Numbered from the stretch's first letter, positions 15,627-25,133 are shown. The stretch: DNA of 64,000 bases from Streptomyces sulfonofaciens (GCF_014656295.1 NZ_BNCD01000013.1:62001-126000); one strand, 5' to 3'. Numbers and translations are program-made. Notes: a model not told the origin generated them from the sequence alone.

Positions 15627-17696
15627 ATGGGCGAAATGAACCGGCGCACCGTACTGAGGGTCGCGCTGGGGGGCGCCGGCCTGGCCGCCCTCCCCGCCGT
15701 GGTCATGGGCGCCACACCCGCATCCGCCGCACCGAACCGCGAGCCCGACACCGTCGGGGTCGGTGACACCTCCGTGACCCTGGAGTTCGACGACGGACTG
15801 CGCAGCCGGGTGGCCCTGAAGGGCGTCGACGTGACGCGCTTCGACGCCAGCGAGGTCCTGCTGCTGGACGGTGCGACGATCGACGAGTTCGCCTACCGCG
15901 GACGGGAGAGCCGCAGCATCGCGGATTCCCGGCACGGCGCAGGCGTCCGGGTGACCGTCTGGGGCGACTCCGCGACCGGTGTGCGCAAGACGGTGGAGCT
16001 CACCTCCTTCCGGCGGCTGACCGGGATGCTCGTGATGAAGGTGACCTACACCAACATGTCCGGTGGTGAGCTGAGGGTCACCGGGTGGCGCAACGGAGCG
16101 CATGAGCTGCTGGAGAACCCCGCCGGCTTCTACACGTTCTCGGGCACCACGTACACGGACCGTCGCGACTGGGTGCAGCCGGTGACGGACGGGTACTACC
16201 AGGAGAACTCGCTGGGGATGGACTCCTCCGACTACGGCGGTGGCACCCCGATGGCGTCCGTGTGGCGGCCGGGCGCGGGCCTTTCCGTCGGGCACGTCGA
16301 ACCCGTGGCGACGATACTGAGCCTGCCGGTGCGCAGGACATCCGGCGGAGCGAGCCTCGCCGTCCAGGGCGACACCCGGGTCACCCTCGGGCCGGGCCGG
16401 AAGCTGACCACGCGGACCACGTTCCTGACGGCCCTGCCCGGCGACCACTTCGTGCCGCTCCAGCGCTATCGGGACTACATGGGCGACATCGGACTGAGCG
16501 CCTCCAAGGCCCCGAAGTCCGCCTTCGACCCCATCTGGTGTGCCTGGGGTTACGAGCGCGACTTCACCGTCGACCAGGTCGTCGGAACGCTGCCCAAGGC
16601 GCGTTCCGTCGGTCTCAGATGGGCCGGGCTCGACGACGGCTGGCAGACCAACGAGGGCGACTGGGACCTCAACCCGCGAAAGTTCCCGCAGGGCGACGCG
16701 GACATGCGCGCCCTCACCCGCAAGATCCGGGACGCCGGTATGCTGCCGCGCCTGTGGTGGGCTCCGCTGGCGGCGGATCCCGACAGCAACCTGTTCAGGG
16801 ACCACCCCGACATGGTCCTGCTGGACCAGGACGGCAACAAGCAGCAGGTGACCTGGTGGGACTCCTGGACCCTGTGCCCGGCCTACCAGCCGACGGTGGA
16901 CTACTTCGTCAATCTGGTGAAGAAGTTCATCGGAGACTGGGGCTACGAGGGGCTCAAGACCGACGGCCAGCACCTCAACGCCGTCGCGCCCTGCTACAAC
17001 CCGGCGCACGGGCACACCCGCCCCGAGGAGTCGACCGAGGGCCTGGCGCAGTTCTGGAAGGCGGTGCACGGGGCCGCGACCGAGGCGCGACGGGGCGCTC
17101 TCGTCGAGCTCTGCCCGTGCGGCACCGCCTTCGCCTTCCACAACCTGCCCTACGTCGACCAGTACCCCGGCTCGGACCCGGAGTCGTCCTACCAGGTCCG
17201 CAGCAAGGGCAAGACGATGAAGGCACTGATGGGCGTGGGCAGCAGCTACGCCGGCGACCACGTGGAACTGAGCGACAACGGCGACGACTTCGCCTCCAGC
17301 TACGGCGTCGGCGCCGTCCTGTCGACCAAGTTCACCAACCCGGGGGGCCCGGACGACTCGATCGTGCTCACCCCCGAGAGGGAAGCGCTCTGGCGCAAGT
17401 GGGTGAACCTGTACGAGGAGAACATGCTGTCCACCGGTGAGTACCGGGGTGAGCTGTACGACATCGGTTTCGACAAGCCCGAGACGCACGTCGTGGCCAA
17501 GGGGCCGACCCTGCACTACGCCTTCTACGCCCCTCGGTGGGAAGGGACGGTCGAGTTGCGCGGTCTGAGCGGCGGCAGGTACCGCTTGACCGACCCGTTC
17601 ACCGGCGCATCCCTCGGAACTGCCGACGCCCAGCACAACACCGTGAAGCTGGGCTTCGAGCGGTTCCAGCTCATCGTGGCCGAGCCCATCGGCTGA
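15627..17696 (+). CDS. Tat-secreted alpha-galactosidase-like glycoside hydrolase (GH36/27 clan)
   Basis: The protein has 689 residues. A Tat signal (NRRTVLRVALGGAG, then ATPASA-A cleavage near residue 34) directs export. A beta-sandwich domain (~45-280) precedes a TIM barrel (~295-570). The barrel carries AGLDDGWQTNEGDW and LKTDGQHLN, whose Asp is the likely nucleophile of clan GH-D. A region around CPCGTAFAFHNLPYVDQ and PGSDPES probably supplies the acid/base. A C-terminal beta-domain (~590-689) completes it. The exact sugar linkage (alpha-galactoside or related) cannot be settled. ATG 15627 has AAGGGAG upstream. It appears monocistronic, with a terminator following. Confidence 0.78.
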   Translation: MGEMNRRTVLRVALGGAGLAALPAVVMGATPASAAPNREPDTVGVGDTSVTLEFDDGLRSRVALKGVDVTRFDASEVLLLDGATIDEFAYRGRESRSIADSRHGAGVRVTVWGDSATGVRKTVELTSFRRLTGMLVMKVTYTNMSGGELRVTGWRNGAHELLENPAGFYTFSGTTYTDRRDWVQPVTDGYYQENSLGMDSSDYGGGTPMASVWRPGAGLSVGHVEPVATILSLPVRRTSGGASLAVQGDTRVTLGPGRKLTTRTTFLTALPGDHFVPLQRYRDYMGDIGLSASKAPKSAFDPIWCAWGYERDFTVDQVVGTLPKARSVGLRWAGLDDGWQTNEGDWDLNPRKFPQGDADMRALTRKIRDAGMLPRLWWAPLAADPDSNLFRDHPDMVLLDQDGNKQQVTWWDSWTLCPAYQPTVDYFVNLVKKFIGDWGYEGLKTDGQHLNAVAPCYNPAHGHTRPEESTEGLAQFWKAVHGAATEARRGALVELCPCGTAFAFHNLPYVDQYPGSDPESSYQVRSKGKTMKALMGVGSSYAGDHVELSDNGDDFASSYGVGAVLSTKFTNPGGPDDSIVLTPEREALWRKWVNLYEENMLSTGEYRGELYDIGFDKPETHVVAKGPTLHYAFYAPRWEGTVELRGLSGGRYRLTDPFTGASLGTADAQHNTVKLGFERFQLIVAEPIG

Positions 17697-17788
17697 GCCG
17701 GTCCGGCGCGGCGGACGTGAAGAGTGCTCCCGCCGTGCCGACCGCGACACCTCCGGGGGACCGACGCGGTCGGCCCCGGGAACGCCCC

Positions 17789-17824
17789 GCCGGCCCGGAC
17801 ACCCTGGGCGGGGTTCGGGCCGGC
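17789..17824. terminator. Hairpin between convergent genes
   Basis: A 9-bp stem (gccggcccg with cgggccggc) has an 18-nt loop. It lies between the glycosidase stop (17696) and the convergent small membrane protein stop (17845) and may serve both. Confidence 0.55.
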
Positions 17825-17844
17825 GCGCACGAGCTCAGCTCATG

Positions 17845-18108
17845 TCATTCGGGACCGGGGCCCCGGTCCAGCACCCTCAGGCCGTCGACGGACCGGAGGA
17901 CCAGGAGCACACCGAGAACGCCCACGACGACTTCCAGCACGGTCCGGCCGGCCGAGTCGCCGCCGAGGGCCAGGTAGAGAACGCTCTGGCCCACCAGCAG
18001 GACACCGGCTACCAGGGACAGCACACCGGACGCCCGGTTGCGCGGTACGAAGCGCCACCACGGTCCCTCCGCGGGGCGTCCCCATTCGTGCCTCGTGCTG
18101 CCGCTCAT
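17845..18108 (-). CDS. Small two-helix membrane protein
   Basis: This 87-residue protein has two hydrophobic segments, SGVLSLVAGVLLVGQSVLYL (residues ~27-46) and TVLEVVVGVLGVLLVL (~55-71), with a basic Trp-containing N-terminus (EWGRPAEGPWWRFVPRNRA). ATG 18108 is chosen because longer versions add low-complexity residues. No function is assigned. The ~315 bp upstream (18109-18423) contains a palindrome but no other gene. Confidence 0.6.
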   Translation of the reverse strand: MSGSTRHEWGRPAEGPWWRFVPRNRASGVLSLVAGVLLVGQSVLYLALGGDSAGRTVLEVVVGVLGVLLVLRSVDGLRVLDRGPGPE

Positions 18109-18165
18109 GTTCGCCTCCGTGTGTCCGGGCCTGTCCCTGCGTGTTCTCCTGATGCTCGCTCCTGT

Positions 18166-18181
18166 GCCATGCATGCATGGC
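18166..18181. promoter_or_regulatory. 16-bp perfect palindrome gccatgcatgcatggc
   Basis: It is located ~60 bp upstream of the small membrane protein gene in an otherwise GC-rich stretch. It is a candidate operator for a dimeric regulator. No second copy was noticed in the window. Confidence 0.35.
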
Positions 18182-18423
18182 CGGGCACACGGGAGGGACA
18201 GGAGGAAGGGGAGGGGCGGACCGGGCCCCGACCGGTCCGATAAAGACTGGCGCGGCATCTGCGGCGGCCGCTACGGCCTCCGCCCGGGCCGGCCTGACCG
18301 CGGGAGGGCGCTTCCTGACGTGCGCTCTTGGCCGGGTCCCCGGTACGACGCCTTCCCAGGGATGCTGCCCATGCGGCTGCGGGGGCTCGTCCGGTGCTGC
18401 GGCGGCACCGGACCGGTCCAGGG

Positions 18424-19779
18424 TCAGGACTCGACCGGCAGCAACACGTGCCCCTCGCGCACCTGGCGGACCTGCGTCGCCCACAGCGCCAGCGTCGTCA
18501 CGGAGGTCAGCAGCGCAGGAACCGCGAACACGATGAAGTAGACCGGGTACGGCAGGTCCAGATCGAGCAGGAACCCACCCACCAGCGGGCCCAGCACGCC
18601 GCCCAGCCGCCCCACGCCGAGTGCCCAGCCGAGCCCCGTCGCCCGTACCTCGGTCGCGTACGTGCCCATCACCAGGGAGTGCACCACGTTCTGGCCACCG
18701 ATGATCAGTGCGCCCGCCAGCGCATTGAGCACATAGAGCGCCCAGACCGAGTCCGTCAGCCCGAACAGGAACAGGCACACCCCGCCGGCCGCGAAGGCGA
18801 TCGCCAGCGCCACGCGCTTGTCCACGCGGTCCAGGACCCAGCCGATCGCGAAACCGCCCGCGGTCGCCGCAAGCGCCTGCTCGATCGCGTACGAGTAGCT
18901 GCCCACCAGCGACATGCCGTGCTTGACCAGCAGGCTGACCATCCAGAAGTCCAGCGCGTACACCACGAACTGGAGGAACAGGTACAGCAGCGTGAGCAGC
19001 ACCGTCGACTGCAGATACCGCGGCGTCCACAGCGTACGGAACGCCTTGTGCCCCGCCGCCTCGTCCTCGACGGCGAAATAGGCACCCGGAGCCACCGTGG
19101 CGGGCGCGGCGCCCAGGGCCGGGAAGACGCGCCGCACGGTGGCGAACGCCTCGTCGTAACGGCCTCTGGAGGCCAGGTACTGGGGCGTCTCCGGAATGAT
19201 CCACGCCACCAGCGCCGCCGCGATCAGCGCAAAGTACGACACATGGAACATCGGACGCCACCCGTGATCCGGCACGATGACCATGGCCAGCACCGCGGCC
19301 GCCGAGAACCCGAGTGTGAAGCAGCCGCCGCCGAGGGCCACGATCCGGCCACGGAACTTCGAGGGCGTGTACTCGCCCAGCATCGTGATCGCACCGGGCA
19401 GCACACCGCCCATACCGAGTGCGGCACAGAACCGCAAGACCACAAACTGCTCATAACTCTGGGCGAATCCTGCTGAACCCATAAAAAGGGCAAAAATAAC
19501 GATTCCGCTGACCAGTATGCGTTTGCGACCCAGCCGGTCGCCCATCGCGCCGAGCCCGACCGCGCCGGCGAACAGTCCGATGAACGTATAGGAGGCGAGC
19601 AGCCCTGCCTCCACCGAGGAGATGTGCCACTCGGCAACGAGTTTGGGCAGGGTGTAGGAGAGAGCCTGCAGGTCAAAGCCGTCGAAGACGACGGCCACCC
19701 CGGCAATCGCGGCGATCGCGTAGACGCGTCGCGGTACGGAGGTCTGTGAGAGGGCCTGATCGAAGGTTGTTGCTTCCAT
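18424..19779 (-). CDS. MFS transporter, aromatic acid:H+ symporter (AAHS) type
   Basis: This 451-residue, 12-TM permease begins with helix 1 carrying VAVVFDGFDLQALSYTLP, the DGFD motif of the AAHS family (PcaK/BenK/MhpT). The TM2-3 loop has GAMGDRLGRKRILV, the MFS signature. It is expected to import an aromatic or heteroaromatic carboxylate with protons across the cytoplasmic membrane. It is divergent from the UbiD decarboxylase with a TCAAGT-N5-ACTTGA palindrome in between, which ties it to the catabolic cluster. ATG 19779 leaves a normal ~20-residue N-terminus. Confidence 0.9.
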   Translation of the reverse strand: MEATTFDQALSQTSVPRRVYAIAAIAGVAVVFDGFDLQALSYTLPKLVAEWHISSVEAGLLASYTFIGLFAGAVGLGAMGDRLGRKRILVSGIVIFALFMGSAGFAQSYEQFVVLRFCAALGMGGVLPGAITMLGEYTPSKFRGRIVALGGGCFTLGFSAAAVLAMVIVPDHGWRPMFHVSYFALIAAALVAWIIPETPQYLASRGRYDEAFATVRRVFPALGAAPATVAPGAYFAVEDEAAGHKAFRTLWTPRYLQSTVLLTLLYLFLQFVVYALDFWMVSLLVKHGMSLVGSYSYAIEQALAATAGGFAIGWVLDRVDKRVALAIAFAAGGVCLFLFGLTDSVWALYVLNALAGALIIGGQNVVHSLVMGTYATEVRATGLGWALGVGRLGGVLGPLVGGFLLDLDLPYPVYFIVFAVPALLTSVTTLALWATQVRQVREGHVLLPVES

Positions 19780-19861
19780 GCGCAACTCCAGGGCAGAAGC
19801 CTGACGCGGGCGGCAGCCGAGAGGGATCGCCGTTGAGTGACCCTCGAACTGCGTAAAGCAC

Positions 19862-19878
19862 TCAAGTACCTGACTTGA
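19862..19878. promoter_or_regulatory. MarR-type operator candidate, site 1
   Basis: TCAAGTACCTGACTTGA has perfect 6-bp arms with a 5-bp spacer. It sits between the MFS porter (start 19779) and the UbiD gene (start 20016), where it could control both. Related sites are at 23281-23297 and 28483-28502. Confidence 0.6.
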
Positions 19879-20015
19879 CAACGCGAAATGGTGGGGTGAG
19901 GCTAAGTGGCCAGAACCACGCTGTCAACAGATCGCTTCGGGCGCCGGTACACCGCAGTCGCCCCCGCACCCCCTTCCGCAGGCCGCCACCGGCCCGTCCG
20001 ACGAGGAGCCCACAC

Positions 20016-21563
20016 GTGGCCGACGCAGGTGCATACCCTTATCGAGACCTCCGCGACTACCTGCACACGCTCGACAGCGAGGGGCTGCTCCACAGCATCG
20101 ACGAACCCGTCGACAAGGACGCCGAGCTGGTGCCCCTCGTCCGCCTCCAGTTCCGCGGACTGCCGGAGAGCCGCCGTCGCGCCTTCCACTTCACCCGTGT
20201 CAAGGACGCACGCGGGCGCACCTATGAGGGCTCCGTCCTCATCGGCGGCTTCGCCGCATCACGTGAGGTCTACGCCACCGCTCTCGGCGCCGCACCCGCA
20301 GAGGTCGCCGCCCGCTGGGCCGCCGCCCTCGACCACCCCGTCGAACCCGAACTCCTCGCCACGGGGCCCTGCAAGGAGAACGTCCTCACCGGCCAGGACC
20401 TCCTCGACGCCGCCGGTGTCGAAGCGTTCCCCCACCCCGTCTCCACCCCCGGCTTCGACCCGGCGCCCTTCCTCACCGCCCCCTACTGGATCACCAGGGA
20501 CCCCGAGGACGGCACGTACAACGTCGGGACCTATCGAGGCATGATCAAGGGCCCCGACCGCATCGGCCTCCAGATGGACACGCCCACCCAGCACATCGCC
20601 ATCCACCTCGCGAAGGCGCGCCGCGCAGGGCGGAAACTCCAGGTGGCGGTCGTGCTCGGTGCCGTGCCCGCGGTCGGCTTCGCCAGCGTCCAGAAGATTC
20701 CCTACGGCGTCAGCGAGTACGCCGTTGCCGGCGGTCTCATGGGCCGCCCCCTCGACGTCGTCGCGTGCGAAACGGTCGATCTCGTGGTGCCCGCACACGC
20801 CGAGATCGTCATCGAGGGGGAGATCGACCCCGAACACCTGGAATCCGAGGGCCCCTTCGGCGAAGCCTCCGGGTACATGGGACCGCGCACCATGTCACCG
20901 GTCCTGGAGGTCACGGCCATCACCCACCGCACGAAGCCCGTCGTCCAGGCATTCATCAGCGAATTCCCGCCCAGCGAGTCCACGCTGATGCGGAAGATCG
21001 CCTTCGAGAACGTCTACCTGCGCTTCCTCAAGCAGGGGTGCAACATCGGGGCCGTGCGCCGTGTCGTCACCTACGAGAGCGGCACCTGCAACATGTTCTT
21101 CGTCATCCAGCTCAGCAATCCCACGGCAGGCCAGGCACGCCAGGCCCTCTACGCCGCGTCCGGATACGAGGCATCCATGGGCAAGACCATCATCGCCGTC
21201 GACGACGACATCGACCCCGAGGACATGGACGCCGTCATCTGGGCCATGAGCTTCCGCATGCAGCCCGCCCGCGATGTCACCGTCCTGCCGGGCAAGCTTC
21301 CCCGCCTCGACCCGTCCGCGGCGACGGACGGCTCCGAAGCCTCCTCGTCGGCCCTCCTCATCGACGCCACCCGCAAGATGCCGTATCCGCCGACCTCCCT
21401 GCCGGCGCGTCCCTACATGGAGCGCGCTCGCGCCCTCTGGGACGACCTCGGCCTGCCGGAACTGCAGCTCACCGAACCCTGGCACGGCTATGAGCTGGGG
21501 GACTGGAGCGAGGAGGACCGCCGTAACGCCGACGCCGCGGCCCGGGGCGGACGACGGGAGTAG
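20016..21563 (+). CDS. UbiD-family prFMN-dependent (hetero)aromatic decarboxylase
   Basis: This 515-residue reversible decarboxylase uses prenylated FMN made by the UbiX protein encoded next. The R-E-E catalytic set is visible: R174 in GTYRGMIKG, then E278 and E283 in ESEGPFGEASGYMGP, with the E-x4-E spacing seen in fungal Fdc1. DTPTQHIAIHL (~188-198) is part of the cofactor-binding region. GTG 20016 is chosen because GAGGAG lies 7 bases upstream and the coding pattern starts there, not at the ATG 140 bp earlier. Family substrates include benzoates, cinnamates, furoate, indole-3- and pyrrole-2-carboxylate; the substrate here is not fixed. It leads the plus-strand catabolic operon. Confidence 0.9.
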   Translation: MADAGAYPYRDLRDYLHTLDSEGLLHSIDEPVDKDAELVPLVRLQFRGLPESRRRAFHFTRVKDARGRTYEGSVLIGGFAASREVYATALGAAPAEVAARWAAALDHPVEPELLATGPCKENVLTGQDLLDAAGVEAFPHPVSTPGFDPAPFLTAPYWITRDPEDGTYNVGTYRGMIKGPDRIGLQMDTPTQHIAIHLAKARRAGRKLQVAVVLGAVPAVGFASVQKIPYGVSEYAVAGGLMGRPLDVVACETVDLVVPAHAEIVIEGEIDPEHLESEGPFGEASGYMGPRTMSPVLEVTAITHRTKPVVQAFISEFPPSESTLMRKIAFENVYLRFLKQGCNIGAVRRVVTYESGTCNMFFVIQLSNPTAGQARQALYAASGYEASMGKTIIAVDDDIDPEDMDAVIWAMSFRMQPARDVTVLPGKLPRLDPSAATDGSEASSSALLIDATRKMPYPPTSLPARPYMERARALWDDLGLPELQLTEPWHGYELGDWSEEDRRNADAAARGGRRE

Positions 21564-21757
21564 GACCGGCGGTCGGGCACCGGCGGCGAACGGGGGCCCG
21601 GGCGCGCCCCGCGCCCACCCGCGGTGGGCAGCCGCGCGCCCCGCCGAAACGCCCCTCCCCCTTCCCCTCCTCGAACACCGTGCCTCCCGCCGTGGCACTG
21701 CGGGGTCCTCGGCGCCCGACTTCCGGCCAGGCCACCACAAGCCCGTAAGGACACGAC

Positions 21758-22369
21758 ATGCGGCTGATCGTCGGCATGACAGGCGCCACCGGCGCACCCA
21801 TCGGCATCCGCCTCCTCGAAATCCTCGCCGAACTCGGCGTCGAGACCCATCTGATCCTCAGCCATTGGACCCGCGTCACCATCGAGACCGAGACCGACTG
21901 GGCCATCGCCGACGTACGCGCGCTCGCCACCCGTGTGCACGGCCCCCGCGACCAGGCGGCCCCGATCTCCAGCGGCTCCTTCCGTACCGACGGCATGGTC
22001 GTCGCTCCGTGCAGCATGAAGACGGTCGCGGGCATCCGCACCGGTTACAGCGAGGGCCTCATCGGCCGGGCCGCCGACGTCGTCCTCAAGGAACGCCGCC
22101 GCCTCGTCCTCGTCCCCCGCGAGACACCGCTCAGCGAGATCCATCTGGAGAACATGCTCGCCCTGGCCCGCATGGGCGTACAACTCGTGCCGCCCATGCC
22201 CGCCTTCTACCACCGGCCCGAGACGGTCGGTGACATCGTCGACCACATCGTCGCCCGTGTCCTCGACCAGTTCGGTCTTGAGTTTCCCGGCTTCCGGCGC
22301 TGGGGGGAGGACCCGGCCGGCCCCCCGGCCGAGCCTCCCCGCGCCGACACAGGGACCGGCACCTGGTGA
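21758..22369 (+). CDS. UbiX-family flavin prenyltransferase
   Basis: The 203-residue enzyme makes prenylated FMN from FMN and dimethylallyl phosphate, supplying the upstream UbiD. The signatures are GMTGATGAPIGIRLLE at the N-terminus, PCSMKTVAGI (~84-93), RRRLVLVPRETPLSEIHLENM (~113-133) and PPMPAFYHRPE (~144-154). The last ~25 residues are Pro/Gly/Asp-rich and nonconserved. A 194-bp gap from ubiD, with no clear terminator, is consistent with one operon. Such dedicated pairs are common in catabolic clusters. Confidence 0.93.
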   Translation: MRLIVGMTGATGAPIGIRLLEILAELGVETHLILSHWTRVTIETETDWAIADVRALATRVHGPRDQAAPISSGSFRTDGMVVAPCSMKTVAGIRTGYSEGLIGRAADVVLKERRRLVLVPRETPLSEIHLENMLALARMGVQLVPPMPAFYHRPETVGDIVDHIVARVLDQFGLEFPGFRRWGEDPAGPPAEPPRADTGTGTW

Positions 22370-22505
22370 TGCGGCCGGGACGGCCTGCCGTGAAGCCCAC
22401 GGCGCCGGGTGCCGGGGGTACCGCGCGGCCGAAACCCGTGGGAGTGCGGAGCGGATGTCCCGAGCCGGTGCCTCTTTTCGGCCACCTCAAGAGAAGGAGT
22501 CGCAG

Positions 22506-23261
22506 ATGACCGCAAGGGCAATGACGCAGCACACGGAGAAGCTCGCCGACAAGTGGGGCGCGCACTTCCCCGCGGCCGAACTGGAAGTCCTCGCCGCCGC
22601 CGGCTACGGCGCCCGCATGGGCTTCGGTGAGCGCCCCGCCCTGCTCGTCGTCGATGTCACCTACAGCTTCTGCGGCACCTCGCCCATGCCGGTCCTCGAC
22701 GCCGTCCGTGCGAACCGCCGCTCCTGCGGGGCCTGGGCCTGGGAAGCGGTCGGCTCCATGCGCCGGCTCATCGATGCGGCCCGCACGGCGCAACTGCCGG
22801 TCGTGTACAGCACGATGCTCGACCCGGGCGACGCTGCTTACGAGCCCGGCCTGTGGGGGGCGAAGAACGCGCGCGGCAAGGAGGACAGCCCTGCCCCGGC
22901 TGCCGGGCCCCGGCGGGACAACGACGTCGTCGACGACATCCGACCCGCGCCGGGCGATCTGGTGGTGGCGAAGGGCAAGCCGAGCATCTTCCACGGCACG
23001 AACCTCCTCGACCACCTCATCGCCCGCGGCGTCGACTCCCTGATCATCTGCGGCGGCACCAGCAGCGGCTGCGTGTACGCGAGTGCCGTCGACGGCTTCT
23101 CGCACAACCTCAAGGTCACCGTTGTCCGCGACGCCTGTTTCGACCGCGTCGAGACCCCGCACTGGGCAAGTCTCCTCGACATCGACATGAAATACGGCGA
23201 TGTGATCGGCATCGACGAGGCGGTCGCCCACCTCGGCGGTCTGACCTGCCGAGTCTCATAG
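22506..23261 (+). CDS. Isochorismatase-fold cysteine amidohydrolase (N-carbamoylsarcosine amidase/maleamate amidase-like)
   Basis: This 251-residue hydrolase has the Asp-Lys-Cys triad: D50 in LLVVDVTYSF, K156 in VVAKGKPSIFHGTNLL, and C189 in GGTSSGCVYASAVDGF. The GTSSGCVYAS stretch and the ~35-residue N-terminal extension match the N-carbamoylsarcosine amidase/NicF-like branch. That branch hydrolyses small amides or ureides to acid plus ammonia, not isochorismate. ATG 22506 has GAAGGAG six bases upstream. Placement between UbiX and another amidase suggests removal of ring nitrogen late in the pathway. The substrate is inferred, not shown. Confidence 0.85.
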   Translation: MTARAMTQHTEKLADKWGAHFPAAELEVLAAAGYGARMGFGERPALLVVDVTYSFCGTSPMPVLDAVRANRRSCGAWAWEAVGSMRRLIDAARTAQLPVVYSTMLDPGDAAYEPGLWGAKNARGKEDSPAPAAGPRRDNDVVDDIRPAPGDLVVAKGKPSIFHGTNLLDHLIARGVDSLIICGGTSSGCVYASAVDGFSHNLKVTVVRDACFDRVETPHWASLLDIDMKYGDVIGIDEAVAHLGGLTCRVS

Positions 23262-23280
23262 GCAGGCGCCGAATATACCC

Positions 23281-23297
23281 TTAAGTAATTGACTTAC
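23281..23297. promoter_or_regulatory. MarR-type operator candidate, site 2
   Basis: TTAAGTAATTGACTTAC has TAAGT and ACTTA arms around a 5-bp spacer, in a locally AT-rich stretch ~50 bp upstream of the binding-protein gene. An additional AAGTAA...TTACTT pair overlaps it. This may create an internal promoter in the operon. Confidence 0.5.
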
Positions 23298-23345
23298 GTA
23301 TGTTACTTTAATCAGGTTCCCAAGGTCCTCCGTAGGGAGTCCGCT

Positions 23346-24269
23346 ATGCGCCTGGCTGTGCCCGACCTCGTGTCCAACTCGTACTTCCCCGCGATCGCGG
23401 CCGCGGAGCTCGGGTACTTCCGCGACGAGGGCCTCGATGTCGACCTTGAACTGAAGTTCCCCGTCACCGACGCGGCCGCCGCGCTGCGTGACGGGGAACT
23501 CGACTTTCTGGCGGGTGCGGCCCACGCCCCTTTCCACGTCGATCCCGAGTGGCGAAAGACCCGGCTGCTCGCGGCGCTCGCGCGCAACATGTACTGGTTC
23601 CTCGTGGTGCGCGCCGATCTCGATCCGTTCCCCGCCAAGGACCGGCTCGACCTGCTGAAGGGACTGCGCATCGGCGCGGCGCCCGGTCCCGATCTCGGAC
23701 TGCGGGGGCTGCTCGCCGACGCGGGGGTCGCCCCTGAGGCCGCCGGCATCGAGATCGCGCCCGTGCCCGGCGCCGCGGGCGACGTCTCGTTCGGTGTCAC
23801 CGCTGCCCGGGCGCTGGCCGAGGGCAGGATCGACGCGTTCTGGGCCAACGGCATGGGCACCAAGGTGGCCGTGCGGGAAGGCGTCGGCAGGGTCGTCGTC
23901 GACGCGCGCCGCGACGGTGGCAGGCCCGCCGGGTTCACCTTCCCGGCCCTCATGACCTCTCGCCGCCTGGCAGAAGAGCGGCCCGAGGACGCCGCGGCCG
24001 CCACCCGGGCCATCATGCGGGCCCAGGAGGCGCTGCGTGCGGACACCGGGCGCGCCACGGCTGTCGGCCGTGCCCTCTTCCCCGCCATGGAAGCCGAACT
24101 CATCGCCGAACTGATCGAGCACGACCTTCCCTACTACCGGCCCGAACTCGACACCGAGGTGCTGGAAGGGCTCGCGGAATTCGCCCGCCGGTCGGGACTG
24201 AGCACCGGCGCGGTCGATCTGGCGGCAGTGGTACCGGAGGCAGCCCGCACCGCCTGGCAGCAGGGCTGA
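23346..24269 (+). CDS. NMT1/SsuA-like periplasmic-binding-fold protein without signal peptide
   Basis: This 307-residue two-lobe solute-binding fold protein has the typical opening LVSNSYFPAIAAAELGYFRDEGLDVDLEL, then ALRDGELDFLAGAAHA, then the hinge GLRIGAAPGPDLGLRGLL. No signal peptide or lipobox precedes the mature-type start, and no cognate permease or ATPase is in the cluster. It may therefore be a cytoplasmic enzyme of the THI5/NMT1 superfamily or a ligand sensor, not a transporter component. ATG 23346 has gtagggag upstream; a longer frame upstream contains no better start. It belongs to the catabolic operon. Confidence 0.75.
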   Translation: MRLAVPDLVSNSYFPAIAAAELGYFRDEGLDVDLELKFPVTDAAAALRDGELDFLAGAAHAPFHVDPEWRKTRLLAALARNMYWFLVVRADLDPFPAKDRLDLLKGLRIGAAPGPDLGLRGLLADAGVAPEAAGIEIAPVPGAAGDVSFGVTAARALAEGRIDAFWANGMGTKVAVREGVGRVVVDARRDGGRPAGFTFPALMTSRRLAEERPEDAAAATRAIMRAQEALRADTGRATAVGRALFPAMEAELIAELIEHDLPYYRPELDTEVLEGLAEFARRSGLSTGAVDLAAVVPEAARTAWQQG

Positions 24270-24306
24270 ACCGGCGCTGCGGAGCCACCCGGAGACTGGA
24301 GCACGA

Positions 24307-25131
24307 ATGAGAGTCGCCCTGATCCAGATCGCCAGCCCGGCCGCCGAGTCGTCCACCGATCGGCGCGCGCGTGCCGAGTCGCTGATCCGCAAGGCGGCAC
24401 ACGGCGGGAGTGATCTCGTGGTGCTGCCCGAACTGTGGGCCGCGGGCTACTTCGCCTTCGATGCCTACGAGGCCGAGGCGGAGGACGCGGACGGTGCCAC
24501 GGTGACCGAACTCGGCGCACTCGCCAGGGAACTGGGCTTGTACCTGCACGCGGGAAGCCATGTGGAGCGGGTGGCCGACGGCGGGCTGCGCAACACCGCG
24601 GTGCTCCTCGGCCCGGACGGCGAAGTCCTGCACCGGTACAGCAAGGTGCACGTCTTCGGCTACCGGTCGAAGGAGGCCCGACTGCTGAGCCCCGGCGACC
24701 GGATCTCCACGGCCGAGACCCCGTTCGGGCCCATTGCCTCGACCACCTGCTACGACCTGCGCTTCCCCGAGCTCTGGCGCGGCCTGGTCGACATCGGCGC
24801 CCGCATCGTGATCGTCCCGGCCGCCTGGCCCGCCGCACGGCTCGCCCACTGGCGGCTGTTCACCTCCGTACGCGCCGTCGAGGAGCAGGTGCTGCTGATC
24901 GCCTGCAACGCGGTCGGCGAGCAGGACGGCGTCCGACTGGGCGGCCACAGCCGCGTCGTCGACCCGTGGGGCGAGGTCCTCGCCGAAGCGGACCAGGACG
25001 AGGGCATCACGTACTGCGACGTGGCCCCCGAGGTCGTCACCACCGTGCGCAGGGAGTTCCCGGTGCTCCGCGACCGGCTCCCGTCCTACGCGCACCTCGC
25101 GCGCGAGAACCCCGATCCCACGAGGAGTTGA
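24307..25131 (+). CDS. Nitrilase-superfamily amidohydrolase
   Basis: This 274-residue carbon-nitrogen hydrolase has an intact Glu-Lys-Cys triad: E42 in VVLPELW, K113 in HRYSKVHVFGY and C148 in STTCYDLRFPELWR. It resembles omega-amidase/aliphatic amidase-type members (TTCYDLRFPEL) more than true nitrilases. It is cytoplasmic. It lies 37 bp after the binding-fold gene and 2 bp before the DUF2848 gene, so it is co-translated with the latter. With the isochorismatase-fold enzyme it makes two unrelated amidases in the operon, which points to a nitrogen-containing substrate. Confidence 0.88.
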   Translation: MRVALIQIASPAAESSTDRRARAESLIRKAAHGGSDLVVLPELWAAGYFAFDAYEAEAEDADGATVTELGALARELGLYLHAGSHVERVADGGLRNTAVLLGPDGEVLHRYSKVHVFGYRSKEARLLSPGDRISTAETPFGPIASTTCYDLRFPELWRGLVDIGARIVIVPAAWPAARLAHWRLFTSVRAVEEQVLLIACNAVGEQDGVRLGGHSRVVDPWGEVLAEADQDEGITYCDVAPEVVTTVRREFPVLRDRLPSYAHLARENPDPTRS

Positions 25132-25133
25132 GC

